Program-made: the position numbers and the translations under genes
Part shown: positions 21,632 through 30,384 of the stretch, in pieces
Position numbering within the stretch: position 1 is the first letter of the stretch
How the letters are laid out: every line of letters starts with the position of its first letter
The notes under the pieces: generated by a model
Databases searched by the model: none
Told to the model about the DNA's origin: nothing
The model's input: only the letters and a program-made list of their open reading frames with translations
Source: Paralithodes platypus
Taxonomy: Eukaryota; Arthropoda; Malacostraca; Decapoda; Lithodidae
Length of the DNA: 64,000 nucleotides
Direction of reading: 5' to 3'
NCBI GenBank assembly: GCA_032716605.1
Contig: CM064505.1
Coordinates: 47,243,805 to 47,307,804, forward strand

Positions 21632-22477
21632 AGTGGAATCTCGCATCTAACGCATTTTGTTCTAACAAATTTGCATCTAACGACCCTATTGGAGCTCTAC
21701 CCGATCTCAATCTAACGAACCAAAATCCATATCTAACGGCAATTATTCTGGGTGCCCGGTATCGAATTTACAAATTTCCCGCCAATCCCTAAAAATTTCC
21801 CGCCAATTGCTGATGCGTTAAACGCTACCTAGCGTCCCTCTCTCTCCCCTCCCTCCCCGCCACTGTTCAGGTTAGTCCAGTTTGCACGGCGCCATAGTTG
21901 ACCTGTTCTAAAGTTGTGCTCGTCTCGCTCTAACATTTTGTTCTACCTTCCGAAGTTGTTGGTGTGTTACGCCTTTCATGATGTCAACCCAAGCCTCAGG
22001 TACTGGAGAAGGGAGTGGTGAGAATGGAAACATGCATGAAAGGAAGACAAAAGTTCCAGTGAAGAGGGCTACGCGTGTTGGAAAAAAACTGAATAAATAT
22101 ACGGCAGAGGATAAAGCGAAAGTGATTGAACTAATTGACAAAGGCCTAAAGAACTGTGAGATAGTGAAAATAACTGGGTTTCCCGAGGGGATAGTGCGTA
22201 ACTTTAAGAGACAGAAAACTGAAATTAAAGCCAGCCTAGCTGTTGCAAAGACGTGTTTTAGTGGCAATGCTAATGCATCTCAAAGGGTGCTAACGAACTA
22301 TTCTTCGTCTACCCGCCTCGGAAGCACTCTGAAGGGTAAAAATAGTGAAAATGGGGACTGTATAAATTTTGGCACCAATTACCATTTTTCCCATTAGTTT
22401 ATGTATTCATATCTAACGAATCTGGATCTAACGCGATTTTTTCGGCACCTATTCGTTAGATAAGAGATTCCACTGTG
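21632..22477 (+). mobile_element. Tigger/pogo-type element, internally deleted
   Basis: Starts CAGTGGAATCTCGCATCTAA and ends with the inverse GAGATTCCACTG, preceded by TA on the left and TG, a probable changed TA, on the right. TCTAACGA words repeat near both ends. It carries the small frame at 21978-22397 but no catalytic domain. It sits inside the reverse transcriptase of the 2A-LINE, just upstream of the YADY motif. Confidence 0.85.
21978..22397 (+). CDS. Transposase DNA-binding domain remnant (HTH only)
   Basis: A 139-codon frame starting at ATG. Residues about 35-85 (KLNKYTAEDKAKVIELIDKG, then NCEIVKITGFPEGIVRNFKR) form the N-terminal helix-turn-helix seen in Tigger/pogo transposases and CENP-B-like proteins, where it binds the element ends. 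The CENP-B-type second domain and the DDE nuclease are absent: after about residue 90 the frame runs through unrelated sequence to the right end of the element. It may be an expressed binding-only peptide, or only the relic of an internal deletion. Confidence 0.7.
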   Translation: MMSTQASGTGEGSGENGNMHERKTKVPVKRATRVGKKLNKYTAEDKAKVIELIDKGLKNCEIVKITGFPEGIVRNFKRQKTEIKASLAVAKTCFSGNANASQRVLTNYSSSTRLGSTLKGKNSENGDCINFGTNYHFSH

Positions 22478-22621
22478 ATATCGTGCATGTACAGATTGAA
22501 GAGTGCGGGCGATAGGACGGATCCTTGTGGGACTCAGTTTGGAAAGTTTCTGATTTTAGATGACTGACCGGTAAAAGATACGTGTGCACATCTGCCTGCT
22601 AGGAAGTTGGCCAGCCACCTT

Positions 22622-23160
22622 TTTGTGTTGTTGTTGTTGTTGTTGTTTTTCCCCAAGCTGCCTGGCCGAACAGCCCCAAGGCCCCGAGCAAGGCCAAGGC
22701 TGTAACTGAGCACCCCCACAGAACCCTCCCTGCCGACCACAATAAAGCCTGGGTGACCGAAGCCACTCCATGGCGGGGAGGCGAGGAGGGTGCGGAAACG
22801 CCCGGGAAACCAAAGCCCCACCCAGGGCCCTGTGCCCCTCAGCAATTATGAAGAGAAAGTTGAGGGGCAAAGGAAAGATGTGACGCTTTGGCTTCCAATC
22901 TTGGTAGATTAGGAGGTCAATCCACGCAAGAGACGCCGTCACTTGAGATCTAGAAAATATATAAGTAAAAGGAACAGTCAGAGTAAGCTATGGGTATGGC
23001 AGAGATCGCTCAGTTCTCACTCTGATAGACCAGCCCATCACCACATGACTAGAACCCAATCCTCTCAGCATCAGCTAGGAAAGGCCCTAGAAAGCCACCT
23101 TTGGCGGGGGGGATAGCTCCCCTATTTCAACCCTTTTCGGGGTTGGGCACCCGCCCTGTT
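22622..23160 (-). mobile_element. SINE-S1 copy, near full length
   Basis: Minus-strand element with its (AAC)n 3' tail at 22622-22650 and a GC-rich 5' head near 23160. The head carries inverted CCAACCCC/GGGGTTG pairs and GCCAAAGGTGGC. The last 85 or so bases resemble the 3' end of the 2A-LINE (TTCTGTGGG, GGCCTTG, GGGGCTGTTCGGCCAGGCAG). It interrupts the LINE coding frame between NMHNNT and KWLANFLAGRC. Confidence 0.85.
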
Positions 23161-24265
23161 GTGTTGTTGTGCATGTTTGTGTTGTAGATTTTGTTTGTTA
23201 GGTTGTGGCGGGGGATGGCATCGAAGGCTTTACTAATGTCGAGTGTGGCTAATAGTGATCTGTGTGGTGGTCTAGCTGAGTTGATGCCGTCCAAAGCTCT
23301 TTGTGTAAGGTCTGTGAGAAGAGTGTTTGTGGAGTGCAGTGGCCTAAAGCTATGTTGTGTTGGAGCTAGGGGTAGGTCGGGTGTAATTAGTTGTAATACT
23401 AGGCGTCCATGACTTTGGGGGGGGGGAGCAAAGGAGTGTGATGGGGCGGTGCGAGGAGGGTAGCGTGGGGTCTTTGTTGGGTTTGGGGAATGTGGTGATG
23501 ATGCCATGCTTCCAAATGTCTGGTATTGTGTTGTGTGAATAACTGTAGTTTGATATGTTAGTGAGTGCTTGTATGCCTTGTGGTCCCAGGTGTCTGAGGT
23601 GTATGTTGCTTATGTTGTCTAGGCCACAAGCGGGTGAGTGCTTGAGATTGTTGATGATATGCTTTGTCTGGTGATTGGTGAAGGGTGTATAGTCAGAGTC
23701 TGTGGGGAATTGTCTCTTACGTCGGATGACACGTCGGTCGTCTTTGTGAGGTTTTAGGTGGCTGACATGTGAGAAGTGATTGGAGAGTGTTTGCTTGTTG
23801 TTTACATGGAGTAGAGTCTGTTGTTGTGATTGCAGCATGTGATTGTGTTGTGTTGCTGTTGGAAAGTGTGATGCTGTTTAGTGTTTTGTAGAGTTTTTTG
23901 GAGTTTGTTTTGTGGTCAAGTGTTTGTAGGAAGTTATTCCAATTTATTTTTTGTTGTTCTTGTATTTTGTTGTTAGTTTGGGTGTTGAGTGCTTGGATTT
24001 GTTGTGTGATGTCTTGTGTGTGGGGTGCTGGGGAGTGTTTCAGTATGTCGCGTTGTCTGATGAGGTTTTGAATTTCTGGTGTGAAGTTGGGGTTGTGTCT
24101 TTTTCTGTTACCTCTTGGAATGTGTTTCTTGTCAGTGTTTTGGATAGTTTTATTGAGTATGTGTACAGCATTGTTGATGTTAGTGATGGGTGTACTGTTT
24201 AGAGTTGTGAAGTGTTGTTCTGTCTCATTTGTGAATGCTTCCCAGTTAGCTCTTTTATAATTGGT

Positions 24266-25480
24266 GTATTAATTAAAATGTAAAACTTGCAAACTAAACA
24301 AACCAAAATTGGGACAAGGACAATATAAAGTCAAATTAAATTATCAAAATCGCTATGTGGAAAAAACGCTTACTAAAATGAAAATTATTAAATAAAAGAA
24401 CACAATCCACCACATAGGGTGTAAGCAAGTTAATCTGTTTCCCAAGCAAACTAATCGCACATATAACAACGCACTATCGTCACGTTAAAGGAAGTAGTCA
24501 AGTTTGGGAAGTCCGGGACGTTCTGGCAAATTTTACTAAACTCTGCATGAATAAAGAAACTACATGTTAAATGTCAAAATATTATTTAAAATCAAATTTG
24601 CAACATGACAAGACATTAACAATAGTACAAAATACAATATTGATAAGATATCTATACTATTACAAAATAATATATAAAATACAGTACAGCACTCACTAAC
24701 GATAGTGCTATCGGGTAGGTACCTGTAAGCATAGCATGCCTCAAGTGACCCCTATCAATAACTACCCTACAAATAACCTATATTTATAGCACAAATAAAC
24801 TAAGGAAATCGCAAAAGTAAGCAATTGATACTATCGACAATGAATATATATAATATAAAGACAAATAATTGCAAAATATGAAGTAACAACAGATTTAAAC
24901 AAAGAGTACTCTTTTAACAAGAACAATAAATTTAAAAAATCATCAATATTAATAAAAAGATAAACAATAAATACAGACAAAAAGTAAGCATATACTTTAA
25001 GTATGCACTGTTAATTAACAATCTCTATATTTATATCAAGAAAATTTTCAACTTTATAATTTACGTTACATTGTGTGAGGGGAATAGAATTAGGGTAAAT
25101 AAGTTTAGCAACTTGATTAAAATTTAACAAATTGCAAACAAGAATATCATCAATATATCTACTATTATTACTTAACAGTTTAGCAAGTGCTAATTTTTCT
25201 GGAATTTTATTTTTCTTGCTACTGTCAACTAAGTCTTTTATATATTAAATTCTAAAGCAAGCAAGAATAAGTCTGCAATTAAAGGGCTAGCATTTCCACC
25301 CATAGGAATTCCTAATATTTGTTTGAAAATGTACGGCCCGAATCTAACATAAGTATTGAAAAGGAGGAATTTAAGGGCATCTTTAAGTTTAGTTCTATCA
25401 AAATATACAGAACTAGTGGGAGTAGAGTTAAGTGATGCATTATTAAAATATGTATAAACATTTATGAAATAATTATGTGT
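24266..25480 (-). mobile_element. Penelope-like reverse-transcriptase fragment and tail
   Basis: The minus strand at about 25220-25470 reads VYFDRTKLKDALKFLLFNTY, IFKQILGIPMGGNASP and LIADLFLLALEF. This is the GIPMG-N-SP/ADLF signature of Penelope-like reverse transcriptases and close relatives. Downstream of it the sequence decays with many stops. The last 650 bases (24266-24920) are repeated inverted at 46685-47362. It lies inside the 2A-LINE. Whether it is a Penelope element proper or another GIPMG-type element is uncertain. Confidence 0.65.
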
Positions 25481-26694
25481 GTTTGTGGCTAGCTGGGGTG
25501 AGTCTGGTTTTGGTGGTGATAATGATCGGGAGGTGGTCAGAGCCTAAGGTTCTGACCACCCTCCAGGATGTGGTGGGGGCGAGTTCTGGGGGAGCAAAAG
25601 GTGATGTCTGGAGATAATGGGTTATAGAGGGCTTGGTGAGGAATATGGGTATGTTGATGGATGTCGTCAAGGATGATGAGGTTATCAGTTTGGTTTTGTA
25701 GTACCAGCCCTCTGTCTGTGTCGGGGTTGTCGACAAACCAGGCTGACGTCTTGGCGTTGAAGTCACCACCCAGGATGATGTGTGGGGTGTTTGTGATGTG
25801 TTGTAAGTGTGGTCTGTATTCATTTGGTACTGTAGGGGATGTTTGGGGAGGGATGTATGTGTTTATGATGGTTATGTTGGAGTTGTTGTTGTTGTTGTTG
25901 TTCCCCAAGCTGCCTGGCCGAACAGCCCCAAGGCCCCGAGCAATTCCAAGGCCATAACCGAGTGCCCCTACAGAACCCTCCCCGCCAACCACAATAAAGC
26001 CTGGGTGACCGAAGCCACTCCATGGCGGGGGGCTGAGGAGGGTGCGGAAACGCCCGGGAAACCAAAGCCCCACCCAGGGCCCTGTGCCCCTCAGCAATTA
26101 TGAAGAGAAAGTTGAGGGGCAAGGGAAAAATGTGACGCTTTGGCTTCCAATCTTGGTAGATTGGGAGGTCAATCCACGGAAGAGACGCAGTCACTCGAGA
26201 TCTAGAAAATATATAAGTTGAAGGAAAAGTCAGAGTAAGCTATGGGTATGGCAGAGATTGCTCCGCTCTCACTCTGATAGACCAGCCCATCACCACAGGA
26301 CTAGAACCCAATCCTCTCAGCATCAGCTAGGAAAGGCCCTAGAAAGCCGCCTTTGGCGGGGGGATAGCTCCCCTATTTCAACCCCTTTCGGGGTTGGGCA
26401 CCTGCCAGTGCGTATTTTAATTGATTGTATTTCTGTTGTGTTATCATTTGTGGGGAGGAGGGATTTGGTTTGTACACTGGTAACTATGTATGATATTTCT
26501 TTGTGTACCAGGGTGATGAGTCCACCGCCTCCGCCGACAGCCCGGTCTTGTCTGATGGTGGTGAAATCATGAAATGTGGGTGTTTTTTGTGTTGTGCGGA
26601 GTTTTGTTTCTTGTAAGATGGCAATGTGTATGTTGTGTTGTTTGATGAAGTGTGAGAGTTTGTGTTTCTTTGTGTTGATGCCATCTATGTTCAA
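25473..26694 (-). pseudogene. 2A-LINE endonuclease, split by SINE-S1
   Basis: An apurinic-type endonuclease domain that would nick target DNA for target-primed reverse transcription. The N-terminal part at 26406-26694 reads MNIDGINTKKHKLSHFIKQH and AILQETKL, giving the catalytic Glu. Beyond the SINE, 25537-25876 reads IILGGDFNAKTSAWF and, in a shifted frame, VVRTLGSDHLPIII, giving the GDFNA and SDH motifs. All key motifs are present, but the domain is split by 530 bases of SINE and at least one shift. Confidence 0.85.
25877..26405 (-). mobile_element. SINE-S1 copy, near full length
   Basis: Very similar to the copy at 22622-23160: (AAC)n tail at 25877-25902, the LINE-like 3' end, TCTAGATCTCGAGTGACTGC, and a 5' head ending GGGGTTGAAATAGGGGAGC when read on the minus strand. 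A box B-like GGTTCTAGTCC is present in the head; a matching box A is doubtful. It interrupts the LINE endonuclease. Confidence 0.85.
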
Positions 26695-27304
26695 TTGGAG
26701 AATGTTAATGTTATGTGCACGATGTATGTTGGGTGCTGCTGCACGAGGATGGGCTGGGGGTTGGGATGGGTGAGGTCGGATTGGGGAGCAGGAGATGGGG
26801 GTGGGAATGGATTAGGATGGGGTGTGGTGTGTTGAGTTGAGGATGTGGATGGTATGGGAAGGTTAGGTGGGTTAGGGAGGAGAGGTGGATGGGTTTTAGG
26901 GGGGGGAGTGGATGATATGGGAAGGTTAGGTGGGTTGGGGAGGAGAGGTGGACGGGTTTTAGGCGAGGGATTTGACTGGGAGAGGGACAGGTCCAGGTGT
27001 TCGTGTAGTGTTTCTTGGAGGCAAGTGTTGTGCAGGTGAAGTGGGTCCAGTTCCTGCATGAATTGCAGAGAACTGAACCCTTAGTGTGGCGACTCGAAGT
27101 GATAGGTTTTGAGCAAGTTGGACATATGTATGTATAGGTGGGTCCTGGGTTGTTCTCAAGGTCTCCGGCTAGAAGAAGTCTTCGAGAAATGACAGCCGGA
27201 GAGTCATTTCTCGGTGTAGGAAAAACTGTGATGTGTGTGTGTGGTGTGACAGGTGTGGAAATTCCCGGCGCGACCGAAGCCGCTCCAAGGACCCGAAGTA
27301 GAAT
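26691..27304 (-). pseudogene. 2A-LINE N-terminus: 2A-type peptide, PHD-like finger, Pro-rich region
   Basis: In one minus-strand frame open from 27304, RRLLLAGDLENNPGPT is encoded at about 27137-27184. GDLENNPGP fits the 2A consensus D-x-E-x-N-P-G-P, at which ribosomes skip a peptide bond; the Leu-rich lead-in is also typical. Directly after it CPTC, then LCNSCRNWTHFTC (about 27026-27124) gives C-x2-C..C-x2-C-x4-H-x2-C, a PHD-like zinc finger. A Pro-rich tract with a repeated LPNPPNLPI-type unit follows. No in-frame ATG precedes the 2A; an ATG at about 27204 is one frame off, which a single-base shift would explain. Confidence 0.75.
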
Positions 27305-27675
27305 TTAGAAGTAAAGTTGTACTGTGTAATGTACATTTGTTTAAATCTGTAGTGAACCCAAACAAGATACAGGTAATACAATAGTAAGAGTAAAGTTGAC
27401 GGACTTACTCTAGGCTGTACGCATGATTTAATATACTGTACCAAGGGAACTGACTTTGTGGCTGACGTATCAATAGAGCCATAGAGCAAGGGTAGATATT
27501 GCATTGGCTGATGAGCTGAGTTAGTTGCATCATTGCATGAAGGTTAGCCCATGCCAGCAGTTACTCTCATGATTACGGTCTTCATAGCATAATGGTTAGT
27601 GCAGCAAATTTTAGTTTACAGTACAGTAATTGATTTCATTAATTAGGTTTATTTGTAAGTTAATTGCCGGCAGTT
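27305..27675. other. Spacer upstream of the 2A-LINE
   Basis: May include the 5' untranslated region of the 2A-LINE. No other feature is recognised. Confidence 0.4.
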
Positions 27676-27690
27676 CCTGTCATTAATATC

Positions 27691-27745
27691 GTTCGTGGCC
27701 ACCCCTTCGGGGATCACAGCGTCAGGCAATAGATAGATAGATAGA
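27691..27745 (+). mobile_element. 55-bp LINE-G 3' tail insertion
   Basis: Matches the last bases of the full LINE-G (60820-60874): CGTTCGTGGCCACCCCTTCG, GGGATCAC.GCGTCAGGCAAT and (AGAT)n. It is bracketed by a perfect 15-base duplication, TCCTGTCATTAATAT, at 27676-27690 and 27746-27760. Confidence 0.9.
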
Positions 27746-27786
27746 TCCTGTCATTAATATAACTACAGTACCAAGGTTCTCATGTA

Positions 27787-27981
27787 CAGGTCTCCCTCGA
27801 TTTACGATTAAGTTACGTTCCTGAAAACCCGATCTTAAATAGAAAAATCGTATAACGAACCCTAAAATTAATGGGGTAAATGGGGATGCATTTTTGGACC
27901 AGCCAAAACCCAAACCCATATTCCTAAAAACTTATAATAATATCGTAAATTGGGGCATCGGATAAAGGGGGGGTAGACATG
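27787..27981. mobile_element. Small Tigger-type MITE (195 bp)
   Basis: The left end CAGGTCTCCCTCGATTTACG and the right end, read inward CATGTCTACCCCCCC, are imperfect inverted repeats, each next to TA. The left-end sequence recurs, with its outer flank, at 30265-30371. Confidence 0.65.
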
Positions 27982-28069
27982 TACAGTACTGTTTATGTGT
28001 CCAGGGCAGATATGATTAGGATAAAAAAAAATCTGTGTAATACTGTACGTTACATGCTGTATATTTGCA

Positions 28070-28210
28070 TGGTCGTTAACACGTCTGGCTGCTGATCGAA
28101 GGTTCGGCAGTTCGATCCCACACTGTGCCATTGGTAAACGGCAAAAGTTTGGGCAGCTCAGTCTAGCGATTCTTGGTAATCTGAATAAACATGTCTAATA
28201 ATAGCCTGAA
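28070..28210 (+). mobile_element. tRNA-derived SINE
   Basis: The head GCATGGTCGTTAACACGTC (box A-like) and CAGTTCGATCCC (box B-like) lie about 40 bases apart, followed by a unique body ending near an A-rich stretch at 28205. A tRNA origin is likely from these two promoter boxes; no cloverleaf closes. Confidence 0.6.
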
Positions 28211-28478
28211 AACAGAAAAGAAATACATAATCGGATCTTGAAAGGGGTGATGTAATTGATTTCAACTTCACCAGATTATTATGATTTAAATATAATTATT
28301 TCTGTCCTGTCTTGAATCTGCTTTACTAATCTGACCATTTAATAATAATAATAATAATAAGCATGTTACTTATTTCTCATAAGCGCCAATTTTTCCGAAG
28401 AATTCACTATCACTCGGAAAGAGAAAGAAAAAAAGAAAAAAATCAATGCATCAAAAGAAGGCTTATATACAACACTAT

Positions 28479-30262
28479 CTATCTATCTATCTATATGCTC
28501 AGGCCCAATCCCCATTTTGGGGGTAGCCGACTCAAGACAGAGCAAGAACAGGGAAAACACAAAAACAACATAAAACAAAAAATAAACACAGATAAAAAAC
28601 ACAAACTCTCACACATCCAGGTCACCCAGGAGAAGACCCAGAGACCAGGGTTACCAAGGTCGCTCCAGCACTCCCCCGGCCCCTGACCACCCGGAGAGGT
28701 TCCGATCTCGGCAGGCAGACATGCAGCGGAGCCAAAGCCACAAGCCCTCCCACCACACTTCCAGGCACACCCTTCATATTAATCGTCTCCCCGGGCCAGG
28801 CGCCTGATGGACTATTATCTAGTCCAACTTGCGCCCGACCCCTTACTCCAAATGACCATGTGTTCACTCAACTATTCACAAGCATTCTCCATTCACTCCT
28901 GTCCACCACCACTTCCCCTGCCTGATCTATAGTCATTCCTCTATCATCCAAAGCCTTTCTTACACAGTCTCTCCATCTCAATGGGGGTCTTCCTGCCCTT
29001 CTATCTCCCCTTGTACCTGACTCACATATTCTCTTTGTAAGCCTTTCATCTCCCATTCGTTCAACATGACCATACCAGCTCAGCACCCTTCTGTCCACTC
29101 TGGCTGACAAATGTTCCTGCTGCCCCACTCTCCTACGTATCTCTTCATTCCTCAATCTGTCTCTACGAGTAACTCCACACATACTCCTCAAGCAGCTCAT
29201 CTCCATCACATCCAGCCCTCTTTTCTCCTTTTTCTTCAGAGCCCATGTCTCAGCCCCATACATCACTGTTGGCACAACAATTCCTTGATACAGTGCACTT
29301 TTTACTTTCACTCCGAGATTTCTCGTCTTCCACATACTTCCCATTGCTCCGAAAACCTTCCTTCCTTCACACACTCTCTGTTTTACCTCCACTTCCATAC
29401 CTCCACTCCTGCTTATTGTTCCTCCTAGATATTTAAAACACTCTACTTGTTCCAATATTTCCCCATCCAGCCTTACATCTAGATTCACCCTATGCTCTCC
29501 CCTATTACACACCATTACTTTACTTTTATTGACGTTCACCTTCAGTTTCCTCCTTCCACAAACCACACCAAACTCTTTGACTACCCGCTGCAGTTTCTCA
29601 TCAGAATCCGCCACCAATGCTGTGTCATCAGCGAACAGCAACTGATTCAACTCCCAATCTCTACCATTCTTTCCTACTAAACCCAATCCTCTTCCCATAG
29701 TTCTCCTTTTCACCTCCCTCACCACACCATCCATAAACATATTAAACAGCCATGGTGACATTACACAACCCTGTCGCAAACCTACCTTTACCTCAAACCA
29801 TTCACTCAACTCACCATTTCCTACTCTCACACATGCTCTGCTCCCTTCATAAAAACTCTTAACTGCTTCTAACAAATTTCCTCCTATTTCATAACTCCTT
29901 AACACCTTCCACATTGCTTCACGGTCCACACGATCATACGCTTTTTCCAAGTCCATAAAAGCCCAAAATATCTCCTTATGCTTCTCTAAATACTTCTCGC
30001 ATAACTGTCTTACTGCAAACATCTGATCCACGCACCCTCTTCCCCTCCTAAAACCGCACTGTTCTTCTCCTATTGCAACTTCCGTACACTTTATTATCCT
30101 CTCTATCAACACCCTGCCATACAGCTTTCCAACCACTGACAATAAACTAATACCTCTATAACTTGAACACTCCTGCCGATCTCCCTTCCCCTTGTACAAC
30201 GGCACAATACATGCACTCTTCCAGTCTATTGGTACCATTGACACAGCAAAGCACACATTGCT
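28479..30262 (-). mobile_element. LINE-C, 5' truncated non-LTR retrotransposon
   Basis: Minus-strand element with a long intact reverse-transcriptase frame and a 3' untranslated region ending in a TAGA/TATC tetranucleotide tail at 28478-28494. The 5' end stops inside the reverse transcriptase at about 30262, where a MITE fragment begins. The family is related to LINE-G: both have FADD, GHxERM and GRPxxRWxD motifs and similar tetranucleotide tails. Confidence 0.85.
28868..30262 (-). CDS. LINE-C reverse transcriptase, open frame
   Basis: About 465 codons without a stop. Motifs in order: VPLYKGKGDRQECSSYRGIS, GFRRGRGCVDQMF, motif A FMDLEKAYDRVDRE, motif B RQGCVMSPWLFN, motif C LLFADDTALVAD with both catalytic Asp, then ECFKYLGGTIS, the C-terminal region VMYGAETWAL, and WYGHVERMGDERLTKRI with GRPPLRWRDCVRKAL. 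The endonuclease and first fingers are missing through 5' truncation, so it could not move on its own, yet the catalytic core is undamaged and probably young. The open frame extends a little further up into MITE sequence, which is not part of the protein. Confidence 0.88.
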   Translation of the reverse strand, partial: SNVCFAVSMVPIDWKSACIVPLYKGKGDRQECSSYRGISLLSVVGKLYGRVLIERIIKCTEVAIGEEQCGFRRGRGCVDQMFAVRQLCEKYLEKHKEIFWAFMDLEKAYDRVDREAMWKVLRSYEIGGNLLEAVKSFYEGSRACVRVGNGELSEWFEVKVGLRQGCVMSPWLFNMFMDGVVREVKRRTMGRGLGLVGKNGRDWELNQLLFADDTALVADSDEKLQRVVKEFGVVCGRRKLKVNVNKSKVMVCNRGEHRVNLDVRLDGEILEQVECFKYLGGTISRSGGMEVEVKQRVCEGRKVFGAMGSMWKTRNLGVKVKSALYQGIVVPTVMYGAETWALKKKEKRGLDVMEMSCLRSMCGVTRRDRLRNEEIRRRVGQQEHLSARVDRRVLSWYGHVERMGDERLTKRICESGTRGDRRAGRPPLRWRDCVRKALDDRGMTIDQAGEVVVDRSEWRMLVNS

Positions 30263-30371
30263 TAATATAACTACAGTACCAAGATTCTCATGTACAGGTC
30301 TCCCTCGATTTACGATTAAGTTACGTTCCTGAAAACCCGATCTTAATAGAAAAATCGTATAACGAACCCTA
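30263..30371. repeat. Partial copy of the Tigger-type MITE with flank
   Basis: About 110 bases nearly identical to 27754-27867, including TTAATATAACTACAGTACCA outside the MITE end and CAGGTCTCCCTCGATTTACG inside it. Because the outside flank is shared too, it is a copied segment and not an independent insertion. Confidence 0.85.
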
Positions 30372-30384
30372 AAACAATATACAA

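Larger units (their letters stand above)
20484..23838 (-). pseudogene. 2A-LINE reverse transcriptase, interrupted
   Basis: Reading from high to low coordinates: the fingers (ACGLDNISNIHLRHLGPQG, 23350-23838), motif A (LDISKAFDAIPRHN) and HSFRPLHSTNTLL at 23127-23507, LANFLAGRC near 22590, then 20484-21631 with motif C written YADYITLT, where YADD is expected. The C-terminal region has SVMEYASPAW and a cysteine cluster CPGCNTAPHTIKHI. The second catalytic Asp of motif C is changed, and the Tigger-type element and SINE-S1 insertions cut the domain, so this copy cannot be active as it stands. The 408-codon C-terminal frame is otherwise open. Confidence 0.85.
20466..27304 (-). mobile_element. 2A-LINE: non-LTR retrotransposon broken by nested insertions
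   Basis: A minus-strand LINE running from a 5' end near 27304 to an (AAC)n tail at 20466-20480. In order it codes a 2A-type peptide, a PHD-like finger, a Pro-rich stretch, an endonuclease and a reverse transcriptase. Four younger insertions split it: SINE-S1 copies at 25877-26405 and 22622-23160, a Penelope-like fragment at about 24266-25480, and a Tigger-type element at 21632-22477. The coding sequence ends inside the shared 3' tail, CTGTTCGGCCAGGCAGCTTAG. A Jockey- or CR1-like lineage is possible; the clade is not settled. Confidence 0.85.

Noticed and set aside
20484..21710. A 408-codon cellular gene
   Set aside because: It contains reverse-transcriptase and LINE C-terminal motifs and ends in the (AAC)n LINE tail; its N-terminal residues come from the inserted Tigger-type element.
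27137..27172. The 2A motif as evidence of an integrated virus
   Set aside because: It is in frame with a finger, endonuclease and reverse transcriptase of a LINE, a known setting for 2A-like peptides; no viral capsid or polymerase signal is near.
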